Shown piece after piece: positions 1 to 11,455 of a stretch of 64,000 bases of DNA (its first letter is position 1; every line of letters starts with the position of its first letter). A program made the translations under genes and the position numbers. The notes beneath the pieces were generated by a model. The model searched no databases. It saw nothing but the letters and a program-made list of their open reading frames with translations, and was not told where the DNA came from. This stretch comes from Hahellaceae bacterium (GTDB taxonomy: Bacteria; Pseudomonadota; Gammaproteobacteria; Pseudomonadales; Oleiphilaceae), in NCBI GenBank assembly GCA_024234575.1, contig JACKOB010000002.1, positions 1,364,001 to 1,428,000 of the forward strand. The letters are read 5' to 3'.

Positions 1-1
1 G

Positions 2-595
2 GTAGATAAAGGCGAGGTTATTTCTGATGGCCCTTCAAGTCCTCATGATATATTGCGTCTGCTTGGAGTAGGAGAGCTTGCAAAATATATTATTAATGAA
101 ATACAGGACGTCTATCGACTTCAGGGTGTTGTGATCAACGATAAGCATATTGAGGTTATCGTTAGACAAATGCTTCGTAAGGTCGATGTGCTTGAGTCTG
201 GAGATACGAGCTTGATTAAAGGTGATCAGGTAGAGTACTTCAAAATGATTGAAGAGAATGAGCTAGCCGAAAGTAAAGACATGATGCCTGCGAAGTATGA
301 GCGAGTGTTGTTGGGTATAACTAAGGCTTCGTTAGCAACAGAGTCATTTATTTCAGCCGCTTCTTTCCAGGAAACAACGAGAGTACTAACTGAGGGTGCT
401 GTGACAGGCAAGCAAGACTTCCTCAGAGGCTTGAAAGAAAACGTCGTGGTTGGTCGATTGATACCTGCGGGTACCGGTCTGGCGTACCACAGCGAAAGAA
501 AGCGTAAGAAGAAATCTTCTACTGAATCATTGGGTGTAAGCGCAGCTGATGTTGAAGAGGCCTTAAGCGCAGAGCTGAGTAGACGGCTCGATTAA
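2..595 (+). CDS. rpoC: DNA-directed RNA polymerase subunit beta', C-terminal part (5' truncated by window)
   Basis: This is the last 197 codons of the beta' subunit of RNA polymerase. The frame is open from base 2 and the start lies outside the window. Conserved C-terminal segments are visible: [36 protein letters not shown] and [13 protein letters not shown]. They align closely with my recollection of the E. coli C-terminus. The protein forms the catalytic core together with beta, alpha (rpoA, further down) and omega. It is followed by the str cluster, as in other gammaproteobacteria. No frameshift is seen. Confidence 0.98.
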   Translation, partial: VDKGEVISDGPSSPHDILRLLGVGELAKYIINEIQDVYRLQGVVINDKHIEVIVRQMLRKVDVLESGDTSLIKGDQVEYFKMIEENELAESKDMMPAKYERVLLGITKASLATESFISAASFQETTRVLTEGAVTGKQDFLRGLKENVVVGRLIPAGTGLAYHSERKRKKKSSTESLGVSAADVEEALSAELSRRLD

Positions 596-632
596 TCGTT
601 GGTTGGTTTTTATTCAATCGACGGTATTGACT

Positions 633-703
633 AAGAGGAGGTCAGTCATTAGACTTGCCTCCCTTAATTTTGTCTGCTCAGCGTCTGGGCAGAATTTTAT
701 TGT
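633..703 (+). terminator. Two stacked hairpins between rpoC and rpsL; partial terminator or attenuator
   Basis: The first hairpin pairs AAGaGGAGG (633-641) with CCTCCCTT (658-665), with one bulge, followed by AATTTTG. The second is CTGCTCAG (674-681), loop CGT, CTGGGCAG (685-692): eight pairs with one G-U, followed by AATTTTATTG. The second has the form of a weak intrinsic terminator. It separates the rpoBC unit from the str operon and may reduce, not stop, readthrough into rpsL. Function is inferred from shape only. Confidence 0.55.
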
Positions 704-722
704 TTAACGGGAGTATGCTTGC

Positions 723-1097
723 ATGGCAACAATTAATCAGTTGGTGCGTAAGCCTCGTAAACGCAAGGCGGCAAAAAGTGATGTACCAGCATTACAGAGC
801 TGTCCTCAGCGTCGAGGTGTTTGCACACGTGTTTATACTACGACACCTAAAAAGCCTAACTCAGCGCTACGTAAGGTTTGTCGTGTGCGTCTGACGAATG
901 GTTTTGAAGTTTCGTCATACATTGGTGGTGAAGGTCATAACCTGCAAGAGCACAGTGTTGTTCTTATTCGGGGTGGGCGGGTAAAAGATTTGCCCGGTGT
1001 TCGTTACCATAACGTTCGCGGAAGTTTGGATACTGCTGGTGTAGCTAAGCGTCGTCAAGCGCGATCAAAGTATGGTGCGAAGCGTCCAAAAGCGTAA
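723..1097 (+). CDS. rpsL: 30S ribosomal protein S12
   Basis: S12 (124 aa) sits at the decoding centre of the small subunit. The motif [19 protein letters not shown] is intact, with lysine at 43 and at 88. These are the two positions where streptomycin-resistance substitutions usually occur, so the protein is of the sensitive type. It is the first gene of the str operon. The 114-base gap to rpsG is similar in size to the E. coli rpsL-rpsG spacer, which holds the S7 autoregulatory site. Short inverted repeats (GAGTG/CACTC and CTGAG/CTCAG) occur in it, but I cannot show S7 binding. Confidence 0.99.
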   Translation: MATINQLVRKPRKRKAAKSDVPALQSCPQRRGVCTRVYTTTPKKPNSALRKVCRVRLTNGFEVSSYIGGEGHNLQEHSVVLIRGGRVKDLPGVRYHNVRGSLDTAGVAKRRQARSKYGAKRPKA

Positions 1098-1193
1098 TCG
1101 AGTGGTCGTCACTCATTTGTAAGAATTTGTTTTGGGTAAGAGTAAGGCTGAGTTGGTTTATCGGCTCAGAACGATCCTGAAGACCTAATTTAA

Positions 1194-1682
<489 letters not shown>

Positions 1683-1697
1683 AGTTAAGGAGTTGTT

Positions 1698-3791
1698 GTG
1701 GCGCGAAAAACACCTATTAGTCGGTACAGGAATATTGGTATATGTGCTCATGTTGATGCTGGCAAGACCACGACAACGGAGCGTGTGCTTTTCTATACCG
1801 GGTTGTCACATAAAATAGGTGAAGTTCATGATGGCGCTGCAACAATGGATTGGATGGAGCAGGAGCAGGAGCGAGGTATTACAATCACTTCTGCTGCTAC
1901 CACATGTTTCTGGCGAGGCATGCAAGGGCAGTTCGAAGACCATCGTATTAATATTATAGATACTCCAGGGCATGTCGACTTTACTATCGAGGTGGAAAGA
2001 TCGCTCAGAGTGCTTGATGGGGCTGTGGTAGTTCTTTGTGGGTCGTCGGGAGTACAGCCGCAAACTGAGACTGTTTGGCGTCAGGCTAACAAATATGAAG
2101 TCCCTCGGATGGTGTTCATCAATAAAATGGATCGAACAGGGGCAGATTTTGAAAGAGTGATAGGTCAGTTAAGAGATCGTCTTGGTGCAACTCCTGTTCC
2201 TTTGCAGATGACTATTGGTTCTGAGGACGCTTTCGAAGGGGTTGTTGATCTTATAAAAATGAAGGCCATTCACTGGAGCGAAAACGATCAGGGGATGACG
2301 TTTGATTATGGTGATGTGCCACCTCAGTTGATCGAAAAATGTAAGAAAATGCGTGAGTATTTGATCGAGGTGGCTGCTGAAGCTTCTGATGATTACATGG
2401 AGAAGTACATCTCTGGTGAGGAGTTGTCAGAGATGGAGATCAAGTCGGGTATTCGTAAGAGGACAATAGCCAACCAGATTGTTCCAGTGCTTGGCGGTTC
2501 GGCATTCAAAAATAAAGGTGTGCAGGCCGTTTTAGATGCAGTGGTAGAATTTTTGCCGTCTCCGACCGAGGTTAAAGCGATAGAGGGTGTTTTAGCGGAT
2601 GGCACGCCTGCAATCAGAGAGTCGAGTGATGATGCGCCATTTTCGGCTTTGGCTTTTAAAATAGCTACTGATCCATTTGTGGGTACGTTAAGTTTTTTTA
2701 GGGTGTATTCTGGTGTTTTAAATACAGGTGATGCGGTCTTTAATCCCATTAAGGGTAAGAGGGAGCGTATTGGTCGTTTGGTGCAGATGCACTCAAATAA
2801 TCGAGAAGAGATCAAAGAGGTTTGTGCGGGTGATATTGCAGCTGCCATTGGGTTAAAGGATGTAACGACTGGTGATACGCTCTGCGATATGGCAAATGTG
2901 ATAACGTTGGAAAAAATGGAGTTTCCTGAGCCGGTAATTGCTGTGGCTGTTGAGCCTAGATCTCAGGCTGATCAAGATAAAATGGGTGTCGCGCTCAGTA
3001 AGTTGGCTCAGGAGGATCCTTCTTTTCGTGTTAAAACAGATGAGGAAACTGGGCAGACTATAATTGCTGGGATGGGCGAGTTGCACCTCGACATTATAGT
3101 TGATCGAATGCGTCGTGAATTTAAAGTCGAGGCTAATATAGGTAAGCCTCAGGTGGCCTATAGAGAAGCGATAACGAAAAGTTGCGATGTGGAAGGTAAA
3201 TTCATTCGTCAGTCTGGTGGTCGTGGTCAATACGGTCATGTAAGGATCAGGTTTTCTCCCCGGTCGGCTGGTGAGGAAGGGTTGGAGTTTAGAAATGAGG
3301 TTGTTGGTGGGGTAGTTCCTAAAGAGTATATTCCGGCGATTGAGAAAGGTATTTTGGAGCAAATGAAGAACGGTGTTCTCGCAGGTTATCCGTTGTTAGG
3401 GTTGCAGGCGGTTTTGCATGACGGTTCTTATCATGATGTTGATTCTAATGAAATGGCTTTTAAAATTGCAGCCAGCATGGCGACCAAGCAGTTGAGAGAG
3501 TTGGGTGGTGCGGTTCTGCTTGAGCCGATTATGAAAGTGGAGGTTGTCACTCCTGAGTCAAGTATGGGTGATGTGGTTGGTGATCTCAATCGGCGCAGGG
3601 GGGTAATTCAAGGGATGAATGACAATGGGGGTGGCAAAGTGATTGATGCTGAGGTACCTCTCTCCGAGATGTTTGGTTATGCGACTGATCTTAGATCTGC
3701 GACGCAAGGTCGAGCAACCTATGCAATGGAATTTGTAAAATATGCAGAGGCGCCTGCGAGTGTCGCTGATTCAATCATTCATAAAAGTTAA
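1698..3791 (+). CDS. fusA: Translation elongation factor G
   Basis: EF-G (697 aa) is the GTPase that translocates the ribosome. It starts with GTG behind AAGGAG. The G motifs are complete: AHVDAGKT near residue 17, DTPGH near 89 and NKMD near 143, plus switch [10 protein letters not shown]. Domain IV and the C-terminal EPIMKVEV region are present. It lies 15 bases after rpsG and 32 bases before tuf, in the normal str operon order. Some gammaproteobacteria carry a second EF-G gene elsewhere; this one is in the canonical locus. Confidence 0.99.
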   Translation: MARKTPISRYRNIGICAHVDAGKTTTTERVLFYTGLSHKIGEVHDGAATMDWMEQEQERGITITSAATTCFWRGMQGQFEDHRINIIDTPGHVDFTIEVERSLRVLDGAVVVLCGSSGVQPQTETVWRQANKYEVPRMVFINKMDRTGADFERVIGQLRDRLGATPVPLQMTIGSEDAFEGVVDLIKMKAIHWSENDQGMTFDYGDVPPQLIEKCKKMREYLIEVAAEASDDYMEKYISGEELSEMEIKSGIRKRTIANQIVPVLGGSAFKNKGVQAVLDAVVEFLPSPTEVKAIEGVLADGTPAIRESSDDAPFSALAFKIATDPFVGTLSFFRVYSGVLNTGDAVFNPIKGKRERIGRLVQMHSNNREEIKEVCAGDIAAAIGLKDVTTGDTLCDMANVITLEKMEFPEPVIAVAVEPRSQADQDKMGVALSKLAQEDPSFRVKTDEETGQTIIAGMGELHLDIIVDRMRREFKVEANIGKPQVAYREAITKSCDVEGKFIRQSGGRGQYGHVRIRFSPRSAGEEGLEFRNEVVGGVVPKEYIPAIEKGILEQMKNGVLAGYPLLGLQAVLHDGSYHDVDSNEMAFKIAASMATKQLRELGGAVLLEPIMKVEVVTPESSMGDVVGDLNRRRGVIQGMNDNGGGKVIDAEVPLSEMFGYATDLRSATQGRATYAMEFVKYAEAPASVADSIIHKS

Positions 3792-3823
3792 ATTTTCTAT
3801 TATATAAAGTTAGAGGTGTTATT

Positions 3824-5017
3824 GTGGCAAAGGAAAAATTTGAACGTAAAAAACCGCACGTGAACGTAGGTACCATTGGTCACGTTGACCATGGCAAGAC
3901 AACTTTGACTGCAGCTCTAACGCGTGTTTGTGCGGAAGTTTGGGGTGGTACGGCGGTTGCGTTTGATGGTATTGATAATGCGCCCGAAGAAAGAGAGCGC
4001 GGTATTACTATATCTACTTCGCATGTGGAGTATGATTCTCCTGCTCGTCACTACGCGCATGTGGATTGCCCAGGGCACGCTGATTATGTAAAAAACATGA
4101 TCACTGGTGCGGCTCAGATGGATGGTGCAATTCTGGTTTGTTCGGCCGCTGATGGCCCGATGCCGCAAACCCGTGAGCATATCTTGTTGTCCCGTCAGGT
4201 TGGCGTACCGTATATCGTCGTGTTTTTGAATAAGGCTGATATGGTGGATGATGAGGAATTGCTAGAGTTGGTTGAGATGGAAGTGAGAGAGCTTCTTGAT
4301 CAATACGAATTTCCAGGTGACGACACGCCAATCATTATAGGTTCGGCGTTGATGGCGCTGGAAGGCAAGGATGACAACGGCATGGGTACCTCTGCCGTTA
4401 AGAAGCTCGTTGAAACTTTGGATTCTTATATTCCTGAGCCTGTGCGTGCGGTGGACCAGAAGTTCTTGATGCCAATTGAGGACGTGTTTTCAATCTCTGG
4501 TCGTGGAACGGTAGTTACTGGTCGTGTTGAGCGTGGCATTGTTCGCGTTGGTGAGGAGGTCGAGATAGTTGGCTTGCGAGCTACAACGAAGACGACATGT
4601 ACTGGTGTAGAGATGTTCCGTAAGCTGCTTGACGAAGGTCGTGCGGGTGAAAACTGCGGTGTGTTGTTGCGCGGCACAAAGCGTGATGATGTTCAGCGTG
4701 GTCAGGTTTTGGCGAATCCAGGTTCTATCAAGCCGCACACTAAGTTTGAGTGTGAGATCTATGTATTGAGTAAGGATGAGGGTGGTCGTCATACTCCTTT
4801 CTTCAAGGGGTATCGCCCACAGTTCTATTTCCGTACTACTGATGTGACTGGTTCGTGTGAGTTGCCAGAGGGCGTGGAAATGGTAATGCCAGGTGATAAC
4901 GTTAAGATGGTTGTCACCTTGATTGCGCCGATTGCGATGGACGAAGGTTTGCGTTTTGCTATTCGTGAAGGTGGTCGTACGGTAGGTGCGGGCGTGGTTA
5001 GTAAAATCGTTGAGTAA
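3824..5017 (+). CDS. tuf: Translation elongation factor Tu
   Basis: EF-Tu (397 aa) delivers aminoacyl-tRNA to the ribosome as a GTP complex. It starts with GTG behind AGAGGTG. It has GHVDHGKT near residue 18, DCPGHADY near 80 and NKAD near 135. The C-terminal [14 protein letters not shown] segment is intact. It is the last gene of the str operon: a strong hairpin with a T-run follows. A second tuf copy is common in this class, but none is in the window. Confidence 0.99.
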   Translation: MAKEKFERKKPHVNVGTIGHVDHGKTTLTAALTRVCAEVWGGTAVAFDGIDNAPEERERGITISTSHVEYDSPARHYAHVDCPGHADYVKNMITGAAQMDGAILVCSAADGPMPQTREHILLSRQVGVPYIVVFLNKADMVDDEELLELVEMEVRELLDQYEFPGDDTPIIIGSALMALEGKDDNGMGTSAVKKLVETLDSYIPEPVRAVDQKFLMPIEDVFSISGRGTVVTGRVERGIVRVGEEVEIVGLRATTKTTCTGVEMFRKLLDEGRAGENCGVLLRGTKRDDVQRGQVLANPGSIKPHTKFECEIYVLSKDEGGRHTPFFKGYRPQFYFRTTDVTGSCELPEGVEMVMPGDNVKMVVTLIAPIAMDEGLRFAIREGGRTVGAGVVSKIVE

Positions 5018-5061
5018 TTAACGGTTTAGAAAATAGTTGGCCTTATGGCTTGACAGGAAGG

Positions 5062-5093
5062 GGAGCTGTGCATAAAATGCGGCTCCTTTTTTT
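5062..5093 (+). terminator. Intrinsic terminator after tuf
   Basis: The outer stem GGAGC (5062-5066)/GCTCC (5082-5086) encloses an inner stem GCAT-AAA-ATGC, and seven T follow. It separates the str operon from the S10 operon, so rpsJ probably has its own promoter in the 40 bases after it. A perfect 12-base palindrome GAAATTAATTTC lies there at 5101-5112. Confidence 0.85.
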
Positions 5094-5131
5094 ATTATGT
5101 GAAATTAATTTCGCTAAGTACTGGAGTTTGA

Positions 5132-5446
<315 letters not shown>

Positions 5447-5454
5447 GTGTTTCG

Positions 5455-5516
5455 CCCCTTAGCTTAAGGGGAAGTGTAACATGTTAGGCCGTAGAGGGTT
5501 TTAGCCCCGTACACTT
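5455..5516 (+). promoter_or_regulatory. Two adjacent hairpins in the rpsJ-rplC spacer
   Basis: Hairpin 1 is CCCCTTA (5455-5461), loop GCT, TAAGGGG (5465-5471). Hairpin 2 begins at the very next base: AAGTGTA (5472-5478) pairs with TACACTT (5510-5516) and encloses a smaller GGG/CCC stem. Neither is followed by a T-run, so they are not terminators. The structure ends 4 bases before the GAGGTG ribosome binding site of rplC. A role in translation control or mRNA processing is inferred. Confidence 0.5.
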
Positions 5517-5528
5517 GTGAGGTGAAAA

Positions 5529-6164
5529 ATGGTAATTGGAGTTATCGGTCGTAAGGCTGGTATGACGCGTGTTTTTACTGACGAAGGTCAGTCTATTCCC
5601 GTGACTGTAGTAGAAGTTGTGTCTAATCGTGTGGCTCAGGTTAAAACTGTGGCAATCGATGGATATTCTGCTGTACAGGTCTCTTCCGGCGTCAAGAAGG
5701 CGTCGCGTGTAAATAAGGCTATATCAGGTCACTATGCTAAGGCTGGGGTTGAATCTGGCACTGCCTTAACTGAGTTTAGGGTTGCTTCGGAGGAAGCGAT
5801 GCCTACTCTTGGTTCTGATCTCAGTGTGACTCAGTTTGAAGTTGGGCAATTGGTAGATGTTGTTGGTGTTTCTAAAGGTAAGGGATTTGCAGGGGCAATA
5901 AAGCGCTGGAATTTCCGTATGCAGGATGCCACGCATGGTAACTCCCTATCTCATCGTTCATCAGGTTCAATCGGTCAATGCCAAACTCCAGGTCGAGTTT
6001 TCAAGGGTAAAAAAATGGCCGGCCACATGGGTGCAGAGCAGGTAACAGTGCAAAGTCTTCAGGTGGTGCGAGTTGATGCAGAGAAGGGGTTGCTCCTTAT
6101 TAAAGGTGCGGTTCCAGGTGCGACAGGTAGTGATGTTGTTGTTAAACCTGCGATAAAGGCATAA
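5529..6164 (+). CDS. rplC: 50S ribosomal protein L3
   Basis: L3 (211 aa) is an early-assembly protein of the large subunit reaching towards the peptidyl transferase centre. The start [18 protein letters not shown] and the central [18 protein letters not shown] loop are conserved, including the glutamine that is methylated in E. coli. GAGGTG precedes ATG. It follows two adjacent hairpins and lies 10 bases before rplD. Confidence 0.99.
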   Translation: MVIGVIGRKAGMTRVFTDEGQSIPVTVVEVVSNRVAQVKTVAIDGYSAVQVSSGVKKASRVNKAISGHYAKAGVESGTALTEFRVASEEAMPTLGSDLSVTQFEVGQLVDVVGVSKGKGFAGAIKRWNFRMQDATHGNSLSHRSSGSIGQCQTPGRVFKGKKMAGHMGAEQVTVQSLQVVRVDAEKGLLLIKGAVPGATGSDVVVKPAIKA

Positions 6165-6174
6165 GGGGATAGTG

Positions 6175-6783
6175 ATGGAATTGGCTATTACAGGATCTGC
6201 TAATGCGTCAGTCTCATTGTCTGATGTTGCTTTTGGCAGAGAGTACAATGAAAGTTTGGTGCATCAGGTAGTTACAGCGTATCTGGCGGGTGCTCGTCAG
6301 GGGACTCGTGCGCAAAAAACCCGTTCAGAGGTTCGTGGTGGTGGTAAAAAACCATGGCGTCAAAAGGGCACTGGTCGGGCTCGGGCGGGAACCATTCGTA
6401 GTCCGATATGGCGCTCTGGCGGTGTTACATTTGCGGCTAAGCCACAAGATTTTGCTCAGAAAGTTAATAGGAAAATGTATCGTGCAGCAATTCAGGTGAT
6501 CATGTCCGAATTGGTGAGGCAGGGTCGGTTGGTTGTAGTTAATGAATTTGCTGTGTCATCTCCAAAGACTAAGGAGATGTGTGCAAAGCTGTCTGAGCTT
6601 AGTCTGGATAGCGTGTTGGTTGTGTCTGATGCGGTTGAAGAAAATACCTATCTGGCTTCGAGAAATCTTCCTAACGTTGATGTTAGGGATGTGCAGGGTA
6701 TCGATCCTGTGTCGCTGATTTCTCATGACAAGGTTTTGGTTACAGTTCCTGCATTGAAGTTGATTGAGGAGATGTTAGCGTGA
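6175..6783 (+). CDS. rplD: 50S ribosomal protein L4
   Basis: L4 (202 aa) lines the peptide exit tunnel, and in E. coli also represses the S10 operon. The loop [28 protein letters not shown] is present. I start at the ATG that gives MELAITG, matching the family. A GTG one codon earlier is in frame but unnecessary. AAGGGGA precedes the start. The stop overlaps the GTG of rplW in a GTGA. Confidence 0.98.
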   Translation: MELAITGSANASVSLSDVAFGREYNESLVHQVVTAYLAGARQGTRAQKTRSEVRGGGKKPWRQKGTGRARAGTIRSPIWRSGGVTFAAKPQDFAQKVNRKMYRAAIQVIMSELVRQGRLVVVNEFAVSSPKTKEMCAKLSELSLDSVLVVSDAVEENTYLASRNLPNVDVRDVQGIDPVSLISHDKVLVTVPALKLIEEMLA

Positions 6784-7073
6784 ACCAAGAGCGAGTATAT
6801 CAAGTGTTAATGGGGCCGCATATTTCAGAAAAGGCTTCATTGGCAGCAGAGTCTGGCCAGGTGGTGTTTAAAGTGGCGCCAACTGCAACAAAGGTTGAAA
6901 TTAAGGCGGCAGTAGAGCAGTTGTTCGATGTCAAGGTTCTCTCTGTTTCAGTATTGAATCAGAAGGGTAAGGTTAAAAGAACTGCGCGTGGATTGGGTAA
7001 GCGGAACGGCTTGCGCAAGGCGTATGTTACTTTGGCTGAAGGGCAAGAAATAGACTTCTTGGATGTCGAATAA
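6780..7073 (+). CDS. rplW: 50S ribosomal protein L23
   Basis: L23 (97 aa) sits at the tunnel exit, where it docks trigger factor and SRP. The family pattern [24 protein letters not shown] and GRKxx-like [20 protein letters not shown] is present. It starts with GTG in a 4-base overlap with rplD, which suggests translational coupling. It is followed 15 bases later by rplB. Confidence 0.98.
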   Translation: MNQERVYQVLMGPHISEKASLAAESGQVVFKVAPTATKVEIKAAVEQLFDVKVLSVSVLNQKGKVKRTARGLGKRNGLRKAYVTLAEGQEIDFLDVE

Positions 7074-7088
7074 CTTAGGGGTATTACT

Positions 7089-7916
7089 ATGGCTATTGTA
7101 AAAACAAAACCTACTTCTGCTGGACGCCGGCATGTAGTTAAGATTGTGCATAAAGATTTGCACAAAGGTAAGCCATTCTCAGCGCTCGTTGAAAAGAAGT
7201 CGAAGTCGGGCGGTAGAAACAATAATGGCAGAATCACTACTCGTCATATTGGTGGTGGTCACAAGCAGCACTATCGCGTGGTTGATTTTAAGCGGGATAA
7301 AGAGGGTGTACCGGCAGTCGTTGAGCGTCTTGAGTACGATCCTAATCGTTCAGCTCATATCGCTTTGTTGAAGTATGCTGACGGTGAAAGACGGTACATT
7401 ATTGCGCCGAAAGGTCTGGTCGCTGGTGATGCTGTTCGTTCGGGTGCTGATGCACCTATTAAAATTGGAAGCACGTTACCAATTCGTAATATTCCGGTAG
7501 GTAGTGTTATTCATTGCGTTGAGCTTAAGCCTGGTAAAGGTGCTCAAATGGCAAGAAGTGCAGGAACTTCTGCGCAGTTAGTTGCAAGAGATGGTTCTTA
7601 CGCAACGTTGAGATTACGCTCGGGTGAAATGAGAAAAGTTTTATCTGAGTGCAAGGCAACCTTGGGTGAAGTGTCTAACTCTGAGCATAACTTGCGTCAG
7701 TTAGGTAAGGCGGGCGCATCACGATGGCGTGGGGTTAGACCTACAGTTCGTGGTGTTGTTATGAACCCAGTTGACCATCCACATGGTGGTGGTGAAGGGC
7801 GAACCTCTGGCGGTAGACATCCAGTAACACCTTGGGGTGTTCCGACCAAAGGCCATAAGACTCGCAAGAACAAGCGTACAGATAAGATGATTGTACGACG
7901 TCGATCCGCTAAATAA
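7089..7916 (+). CDS. rplB: 50S ribosomal protein L2
   Basis: L2 (275 aa) is needed for subunit association and peptidyl transferase activity. It has the invariant C-terminal [13 protein letters not shown] segment with the histidine essential in E. coli, and the basic tail [21 protein letters not shown] is preceded by AGGGG. It is full length and ordinary. Confidence 0.99.
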   Translation: MAIVKTKPTSAGRRHVVKIVHKDLHKGKPFSALVEKKSKSGGRNNNGRITTRHIGGGHKQHYRVVDFKRDKEGVPAVVERLEYDPNRSAHIALLKYADGERRYIIAPKGLVAGDAVRSGADAPIKIGSTLPIRNIPVGSVIHCVELKPGKGAQMARSAGTSAQLVARDGSYATLRLRSGEMRKVLSECKATLGEVSNSEHNLRQLGKAGASRWRGVRPTVRGVVMNPVDHPHGGGEGRTSGGRHPVTPWGVPTKGHKTRKNKRTDKMIVRRRSAK

Positions 7917-7928
7917 GAGGAGTTAGCT

Positions 7929-8204
7929 GTGCCACGTTCTCTAAAGAAGGGTCCTTTTATCGACCTTCATTTATTGAAAAAGGTAGAAACGGCTCTGGAA
8001 AATAATGACAAGAGGCCAATAAAAACTTGGTCTCGCCGGTCAACAGTTTTTCCGGAGATGGTAGGTTTAACCATTGCAGTACACAACGGAAGGCAGCATG
8101 TCCCTGTTTTTGTTACTGAAGATATGGTCGGCCATAAGCTTGGTGAGTTTGCTGCCACGCGCACCTATAAGGGGCATGCGGCAGATAAGAAAGCCAAAAA
8201 GTAA
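7929..8204 (+). CDS. rpsS: 30S ribosomal protein S19
   Basis: S19 (91 aa) binds the small-subunit head with S13. It starts with GTG behind GAGGAG and has [30 protein letters not shown] and [15 protein letters not shown], all family signatures. It lies 12 bases after rplB and 18 bases before rplV. Confidence 0.99.
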   Translation: MPRSLKKGPFIDLHLLKKVETALENNDKRPIKTWSRRSTVFPEMVGLTIAVHNGRQHVPVFVTEDMVGHKLGEFAATRTYKGHAADKKAKK

Positions 8205-8222
8205 GTCTGAGGAGTAAATATG

Positions 8223-8555
8223 ATGGAAGTATCCGCTAAATTAAGGGGTGCTCGGTTGTCTGCTCAGAAGGCTCGTCTAGTGGCAGATCAAATCCGAGGT
8301 AAAGGTGTTGAAGAGGCGCTTAATTTGTTGGCATTTAGCCCGAAAAAAGCTGCTACTTTAATTAAGAAGACCCTAGAGTCTGCGATTGCTAATGCAGAGC
8401 ATAATGAAGGGCTAGACGTTGATGAGCTGCGTGTAGCTACAGTATTTGTAGACGAAGGCTCTACAATGAAGCGCATTATGCCTCGAGCAAAGGGTCGGGC
8501 AGACCGAATCCTCAAGCGCACTTGTCATATAACGGTCAAGGTCGCTGAGAAATAG
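8223..8555 (+). CDS. rplV: 50S ribosomal protein L22
   Basis: L22 (110 aa) lines the exit tunnel, and its hairpin includes the erythromycin-related loop. Two ATG codons are adjacent. I take the second because it leaves 8 bases after GAGGAG and gives the family length with MEVSAK. Conserved parts are [15 protein letters not shown] and [19 protein letters not shown]. The alternative start only adds one methionine. Confidence 0.98.
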   Translation: MEVSAKLRGARLSAQKARLVADQIRGKGVEEALNLLAFSPKKAATLIKKTLESAIANAEHNEGLDVDELRVATVFVDEGSTMKRIMPRAKGRADRILKRTCHITVKVAEK

Positions 8556-8567
8556 GAGAATCTTAAA

Positions 8568-9251
8568 ATGGGTCAGAAAGTACATCCGAATGGCATACGG
8601 TTAGGAATTGTGAAAGATCATAATTCTGTTTGGTATGCCGAGAAAGGTAATTATGCAAAGAATCTTCTTAATGATATTGAAGTTAGGAATTTTCTTACAA
8701 AGAAATTAGATAAAGCATCGGTAAGTAAAATTGTTATTGAGCGCCCTGCTCAAAATGCAAGAATTACTATTCATACTGCTCGTCCTGGTATTGTTATCGG
8801 CAAGAAAGGAGAGGATGTAGAGAAGCTGCGTCAAGATTTGAGCGATTTAATGGGTGTGCCTGTGCACATCAATATCGAAGAGATTCGAAAGCCCGATTTA
8901 GAAGCTAAGTTAGTGGCAGCGGGCGTTGCTAGCCAGTTAGAGCGACGCGTTATGTTCAGAAGAGCGATGAAAAGAGCTGTTCAGAACGCCATAAGACAGG
9001 GTGCCAAGGGTATCAAGATTCAAGTGGGTGGTAGATTGGGTGGTGCAGAAATCGCACGTACCGAATGGTACCGAGAGGGAAGAGTGCCTTTGCATACATT
9101 GCGAGCGGATATAGATTATTCAACGCATGAGGCATTGACTACCTACGGAATTATTGGTGTTAAAGTCTGGATTTTCAAAGGCGAAATTCTTGGTGGTATC
9201 GAACAGGTTCGAGCTGAAAAGAATCAAGCTAAGAAAAAAGGTTCTAAATAA
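8568..9251 (+). CDS. rpsC: 30S ribosomal protein S3
   Basis: S3 (227 aa) forms part of the mRNA entry site. The N-terminal [13 protein letters not shown], the KH-domain GKKG loop ([14 protein letters not shown]) and the C-terminal [14 protein letters not shown] are present. AGGAG precedes ATG. It is full length, with a basic tail. Confidence 0.99.
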   Translation: MGQKVHPNGIRLGIVKDHNSVWYAEKGNYAKNLLNDIEVRNFLTKKLDKASVSKIVIERPAQNARITIHTARPGIVIGKKGEDVEKLRQDLSDLMGVPVHINIEEIRKPDLEAKLVAAGVASQLERRVMFRRAMKRAVQNAIRQGAKGIKIQVGGRLGGAEIARTEWYREGRVPLHTLRADIDYSTHEALTTYGIIGVKVWIFKGEILGGIEQVRAEKNQAKKKGSK

Positions 9252-9263
9252 GGGGCGCTCACT

Positions 9264-9677
9264 ATGTTGCAACCTAAACGTACAAAATTTAGGAAGATGC
9301 AAAAAGGTCGTAACCGAGGCCTTGCACAGCGTGGAAGCAAAGTAAGCTTCGGCGAATTCGGTTTAAAGGCAACTGGTCGAGGTAGAATTACTTCTCGTCA
9401 GATCGAGTCGGCACGTCGTACTATCAATCGACGCATTAAGCGTGGAGGCAAAGTCTGGATCAGAATATTTCCTGATAAGCCAATTACGCAGAAGCCGTTA
9501 GAGGTGAGACAAGGTAAAGGTAAAGGTTCTGTTGAATATTGGGTTGCTCAGATTCAGCCAGGCCGTGTACTTTATGAAATGGAAGGTGTGTCTGAAGAAG
9601 TGGCGCGTGAAGCGTTTGCTTTAGCAGCAGCGAAGTTACCTGTCTCTACGACGTTTGTAACTAGAACGGTGATGTAA
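9264..9677 (+). CDS. rplP: 50S ribosomal protein L16
   Basis: L16 (137 aa) contacts the A-site tRNA elbow in the large subunit. It has [19 protein letters not shown] and the [12 protein letters not shown] segment, whose nearby arginine is hydroxylated in E. coli. Its TAA overlaps the ATG of rpmC by one base, so the two are likely coupled. Confidence 0.99.
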   Translation: MLQPKRTKFRKMQKGRNRGLAQRGSKVSFGEFGLKATGRGRITSRQIESARRTINRRIKRGGKVWIRIFPDKPITQKPLEVRQGKGKGSVEYWVAQIQPGRVLYEMEGVSEEVAREAFALAAAKLPVSTTFVTRTVM

Positions 9678-9868
9678 TGAAAACTATAGAAATGCGAGAT
9701 AAGTCAGCTGAAGAGCTGAACAAAGAACTTTTGGGTTTGCTTAAAGAGCAATTTAACTTAAGGATGCGTAAAGCAACCGGTCAGTTGAGTCAGTCCCATT
9801 TGCTATCTAAAGTAAGGCGTGACATCGCTCGAGTGAAAACAGTTTTGACAGAGAAAGCAGGTAAATAA
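9677..9868 (+). CDS. rpmC: 50S ribosomal protein L29
   Basis: L29 (63 aa) is a two-helix protein beside L23 at the tunnel exit. It has the usual [24 protein letters not shown] and [14 protein letters not shown] pattern. It starts at the last base of rplP and ends 2 bases before rpsQ. Confidence 0.97.
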   Translation: MKTIEMRDKSAEELNKELLGLLKEQFNLRMRKATGQLSQSHLLSKVRRDIARVKTVLTEKAGK

Positions 9869-9870
9869 TT

Positions 9871-10137
9871 ATGACTGATGCTGCAAAGAGTGCTCGTACA
9901 TTGAGCGGCAAAGTCGTGAGCAATAAAATGGATAAGTCCATTACAGTTTTGATCGAGCGTCGCGTTAAGCACCCTATTTATGGGAAGTACGTGAAAAGAT
10001 CGACGAAGTTGCATGCTCACGATGAAAATAATGAATGTAATATCGGTGACACAGTTACAATTGCTGAGTCACGACCAATTTCAAAGACTAAATGTTGGAA
10101 GTTGGTATCTATCAACGAGCACGCTTCGAACGTGTGA
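9871..10137 (+). CDS. rpsQ: 30S ribosomal protein S17
   Basis: S17 (88 aa) is a primary 16S rRNA binding protein with an OB fold. It has [35 protein letters not shown] and [19 protein letters not shown]. The 52-base spacer before rplN holds a short hairpin, CCACC-TC-GGTGG, right after the stop codon, without a T-run. Confidence 0.99.
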   Translation: MTDAAKSARTLSGKVVSNKMDKSITVLIERRVKHPIYGKYVKRSTKLHAHDENNECNIGDTVTIAESRPISKTKCWKLVSINEHASNV

Positions 10138-10189
10138 CCACCTCGGTGGCCAGTCTGTAAAGACGTAAGATAATTATTGGAGATTAGCC

Positions 10190-10558
10190 ATGATTCAGAC
10201 TCAATCGATGCTAGACGTTGCTGATAACAGCGGCGCTCGTCGAGTCATGTGCATCAAAGTCCTAGGTGGATCACATAGACGCTACGCGCATATTGGCGAT
10301 GTTATTAAAGTTACCGTTAAGGAAGCAATTCCACGTGGTAAGGTTAAGAAAGGCCAGGTACTAAATGCAGTGGTAGTGCGTACTAAGAAAGGTGTTCGCC
10401 GAGCGGACGGATCACTGATTCGTTTCGATGGAAATGCAGCCGTGCTGTTGAATACTCAACAAGCGCCAATTGGTACCCGGATTTTCGGGCCTGTTACTCG
10501 CGAGCTGCGCGGTGATAAGTTCATGAAAATCATTTCTTTAGCACCTGAAGTGCTTTAA
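10190..10558 (+). CDS. rplN: 50S ribosomal protein L14
   Basis: L14 (122 aa) sits at the subunit interface. It has [22 protein letters not shown] at the start and [13 protein letters not shown] near the end, as in the family. It is preceded by TTGGAGA. In E. coli rplN opens the spc operon behind a promoter. I see no convincing promoter in the 52-base spacer here, so S10 and spc may be one unit. Confidence 0.99.
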   Translation: MIQTQSMLDVADNSGARRVMCIKVLGGSHRRYAHIGDVIKVTVKEAIPRGKVKKGQVLNAVVVRTKKGVRRADGSLIRFDGNAAVLLNTQQAPIGTRIFGPVTRELRGDKFMKIISLAPEVL

Positions 10559-10573
10559 GGAAAGGAGACCTGT

Positions 10574-10888
10574 ATGAGTAAGATTAGACGTGATGATGAA
10601 GTGATTGTCATTGCTGGTAAAGATAAAGGCAAGCGCGGTAAAGTGTCGCGGGTTTTATCTGATGGCCGACTGGTTGTTAGCGGTATTAATATGATTAAAC
10701 GTCATAGCAAACCGAACCCAACTGTTGGTGCGCCAGGTGGCATTGTAGAAAAAGAGGCGCCAATTCAAGGCTCAAATGTGGCTATATATAATTCTGCCAC
10801 TAATAAAGCAGATAGAATTGGGTTTAAAGTGTTGGAAGATGGTAGCAAAGTTAGAATATTCCGTTCTAACAAAGAGACCATCGGCTAA
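10574..10888 (+). CDS. rplX: 50S ribosomal protein L24
   Basis: L24 (104 aa) starts large-subunit assembly. It has a KOW motif, [20 protein letters not shown], and the [26 protein letters not shown] segment. It begins with ATG after AAAGGAG and lies 18 bases before the chosen rplE start. Confidence 0.99.
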   Translation: MSKIRRDDEVIVIAGKDKGKRGKVSRVLSDGRLVVSGINMIKRHSKPNPTVGAPGGIVEKEAPIQGSNVAIYNSATNKADRIGFKVLEDGSKVRIFRSNKETIG

Positions 10889-10906
10889 ACGGTGTGGGTG
10901 AAAAAG

Positions 10907-11446
10907 ATGCCTAGAATGAGAGAAGTTTACCAGAAAGAAGTCATCCCCGCATTGCAGAAGCAATTCGACTATAAAAATGTAATGCAAGTGCCAAAATTAG
11001 AGAAAATTACTCTAAATATGGGTGTTGGCGAAGCTACGATGGATAAAAAGCAAATCGAAAATGCTTACGCTGACCTTGAAAAGTTGGCAGGTCAGAAGCC
11101 TGTTATTACGAAAGCTAAGAAGTCAGTAGCTGGTTTTAAGATTAGAGAAGGTATGCCTATCGGTGTCAAAGTGACGTTGCGTGGCGATCGCATGTGGGAG
11201 TTTCTTGAAAGATTGGTGGATATAGCAATGCCAAGAATCAGGGATTTCCGTGGTGTAAACGGAAAGTCTTTCGATGGCCGTGGAAACTACAGCATGGGTG
11301 TAAAGGAGCAGATTATATTCCCTGAAGTTGAATACGATAAAGTCGACAAGCTTCGTGGTATGGATATAACTTTTACAACAAGTGCTAAAACCGATGCAGA
11401 AGGTAAAGCGTTGCTTACAGCGTTTAACTTTCCATTCAGGAAATAA
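10907..11446 (+). CDS. rplE: 50S ribosomal protein L5
   Basis: L5 (179 aa) binds 5S rRNA and contacts S13 across the subunits. I choose the ATG giving MPRMREVYQ because it yields the family length. A GTG five codons earlier is also in frame. Conserved segments are [31 protein letters not shown] and [16 protein letters not shown]. In E. coli S8 represses translation at this gene start; no test of that is possible here. Confidence 0.98.
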   Translation: MPRMREVYQKEVIPALQKQFDYKNVMQVPKLEKITLNMGVGEATMDKKQIENAYADLEKLAGQKPVITKAKKSVAGFKIREGMPIGVKVTLRGDRMWEFLERLVDIAMPRIRDFRGVNGKSFDGRGNYSMGVKEQIIFPEVEYDKVDKLRGMDITFTTSAKTDAEGKALLTAFNFPFRK

Positions 11447-11455
11447 GGTGTAGTT

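Noticed and set aside
655..894. 79-codon plus-strand frame overlapping rpsL
   Set aside because: It is in another frame of rpsL, which is certain, and the protein resembles nothing known.
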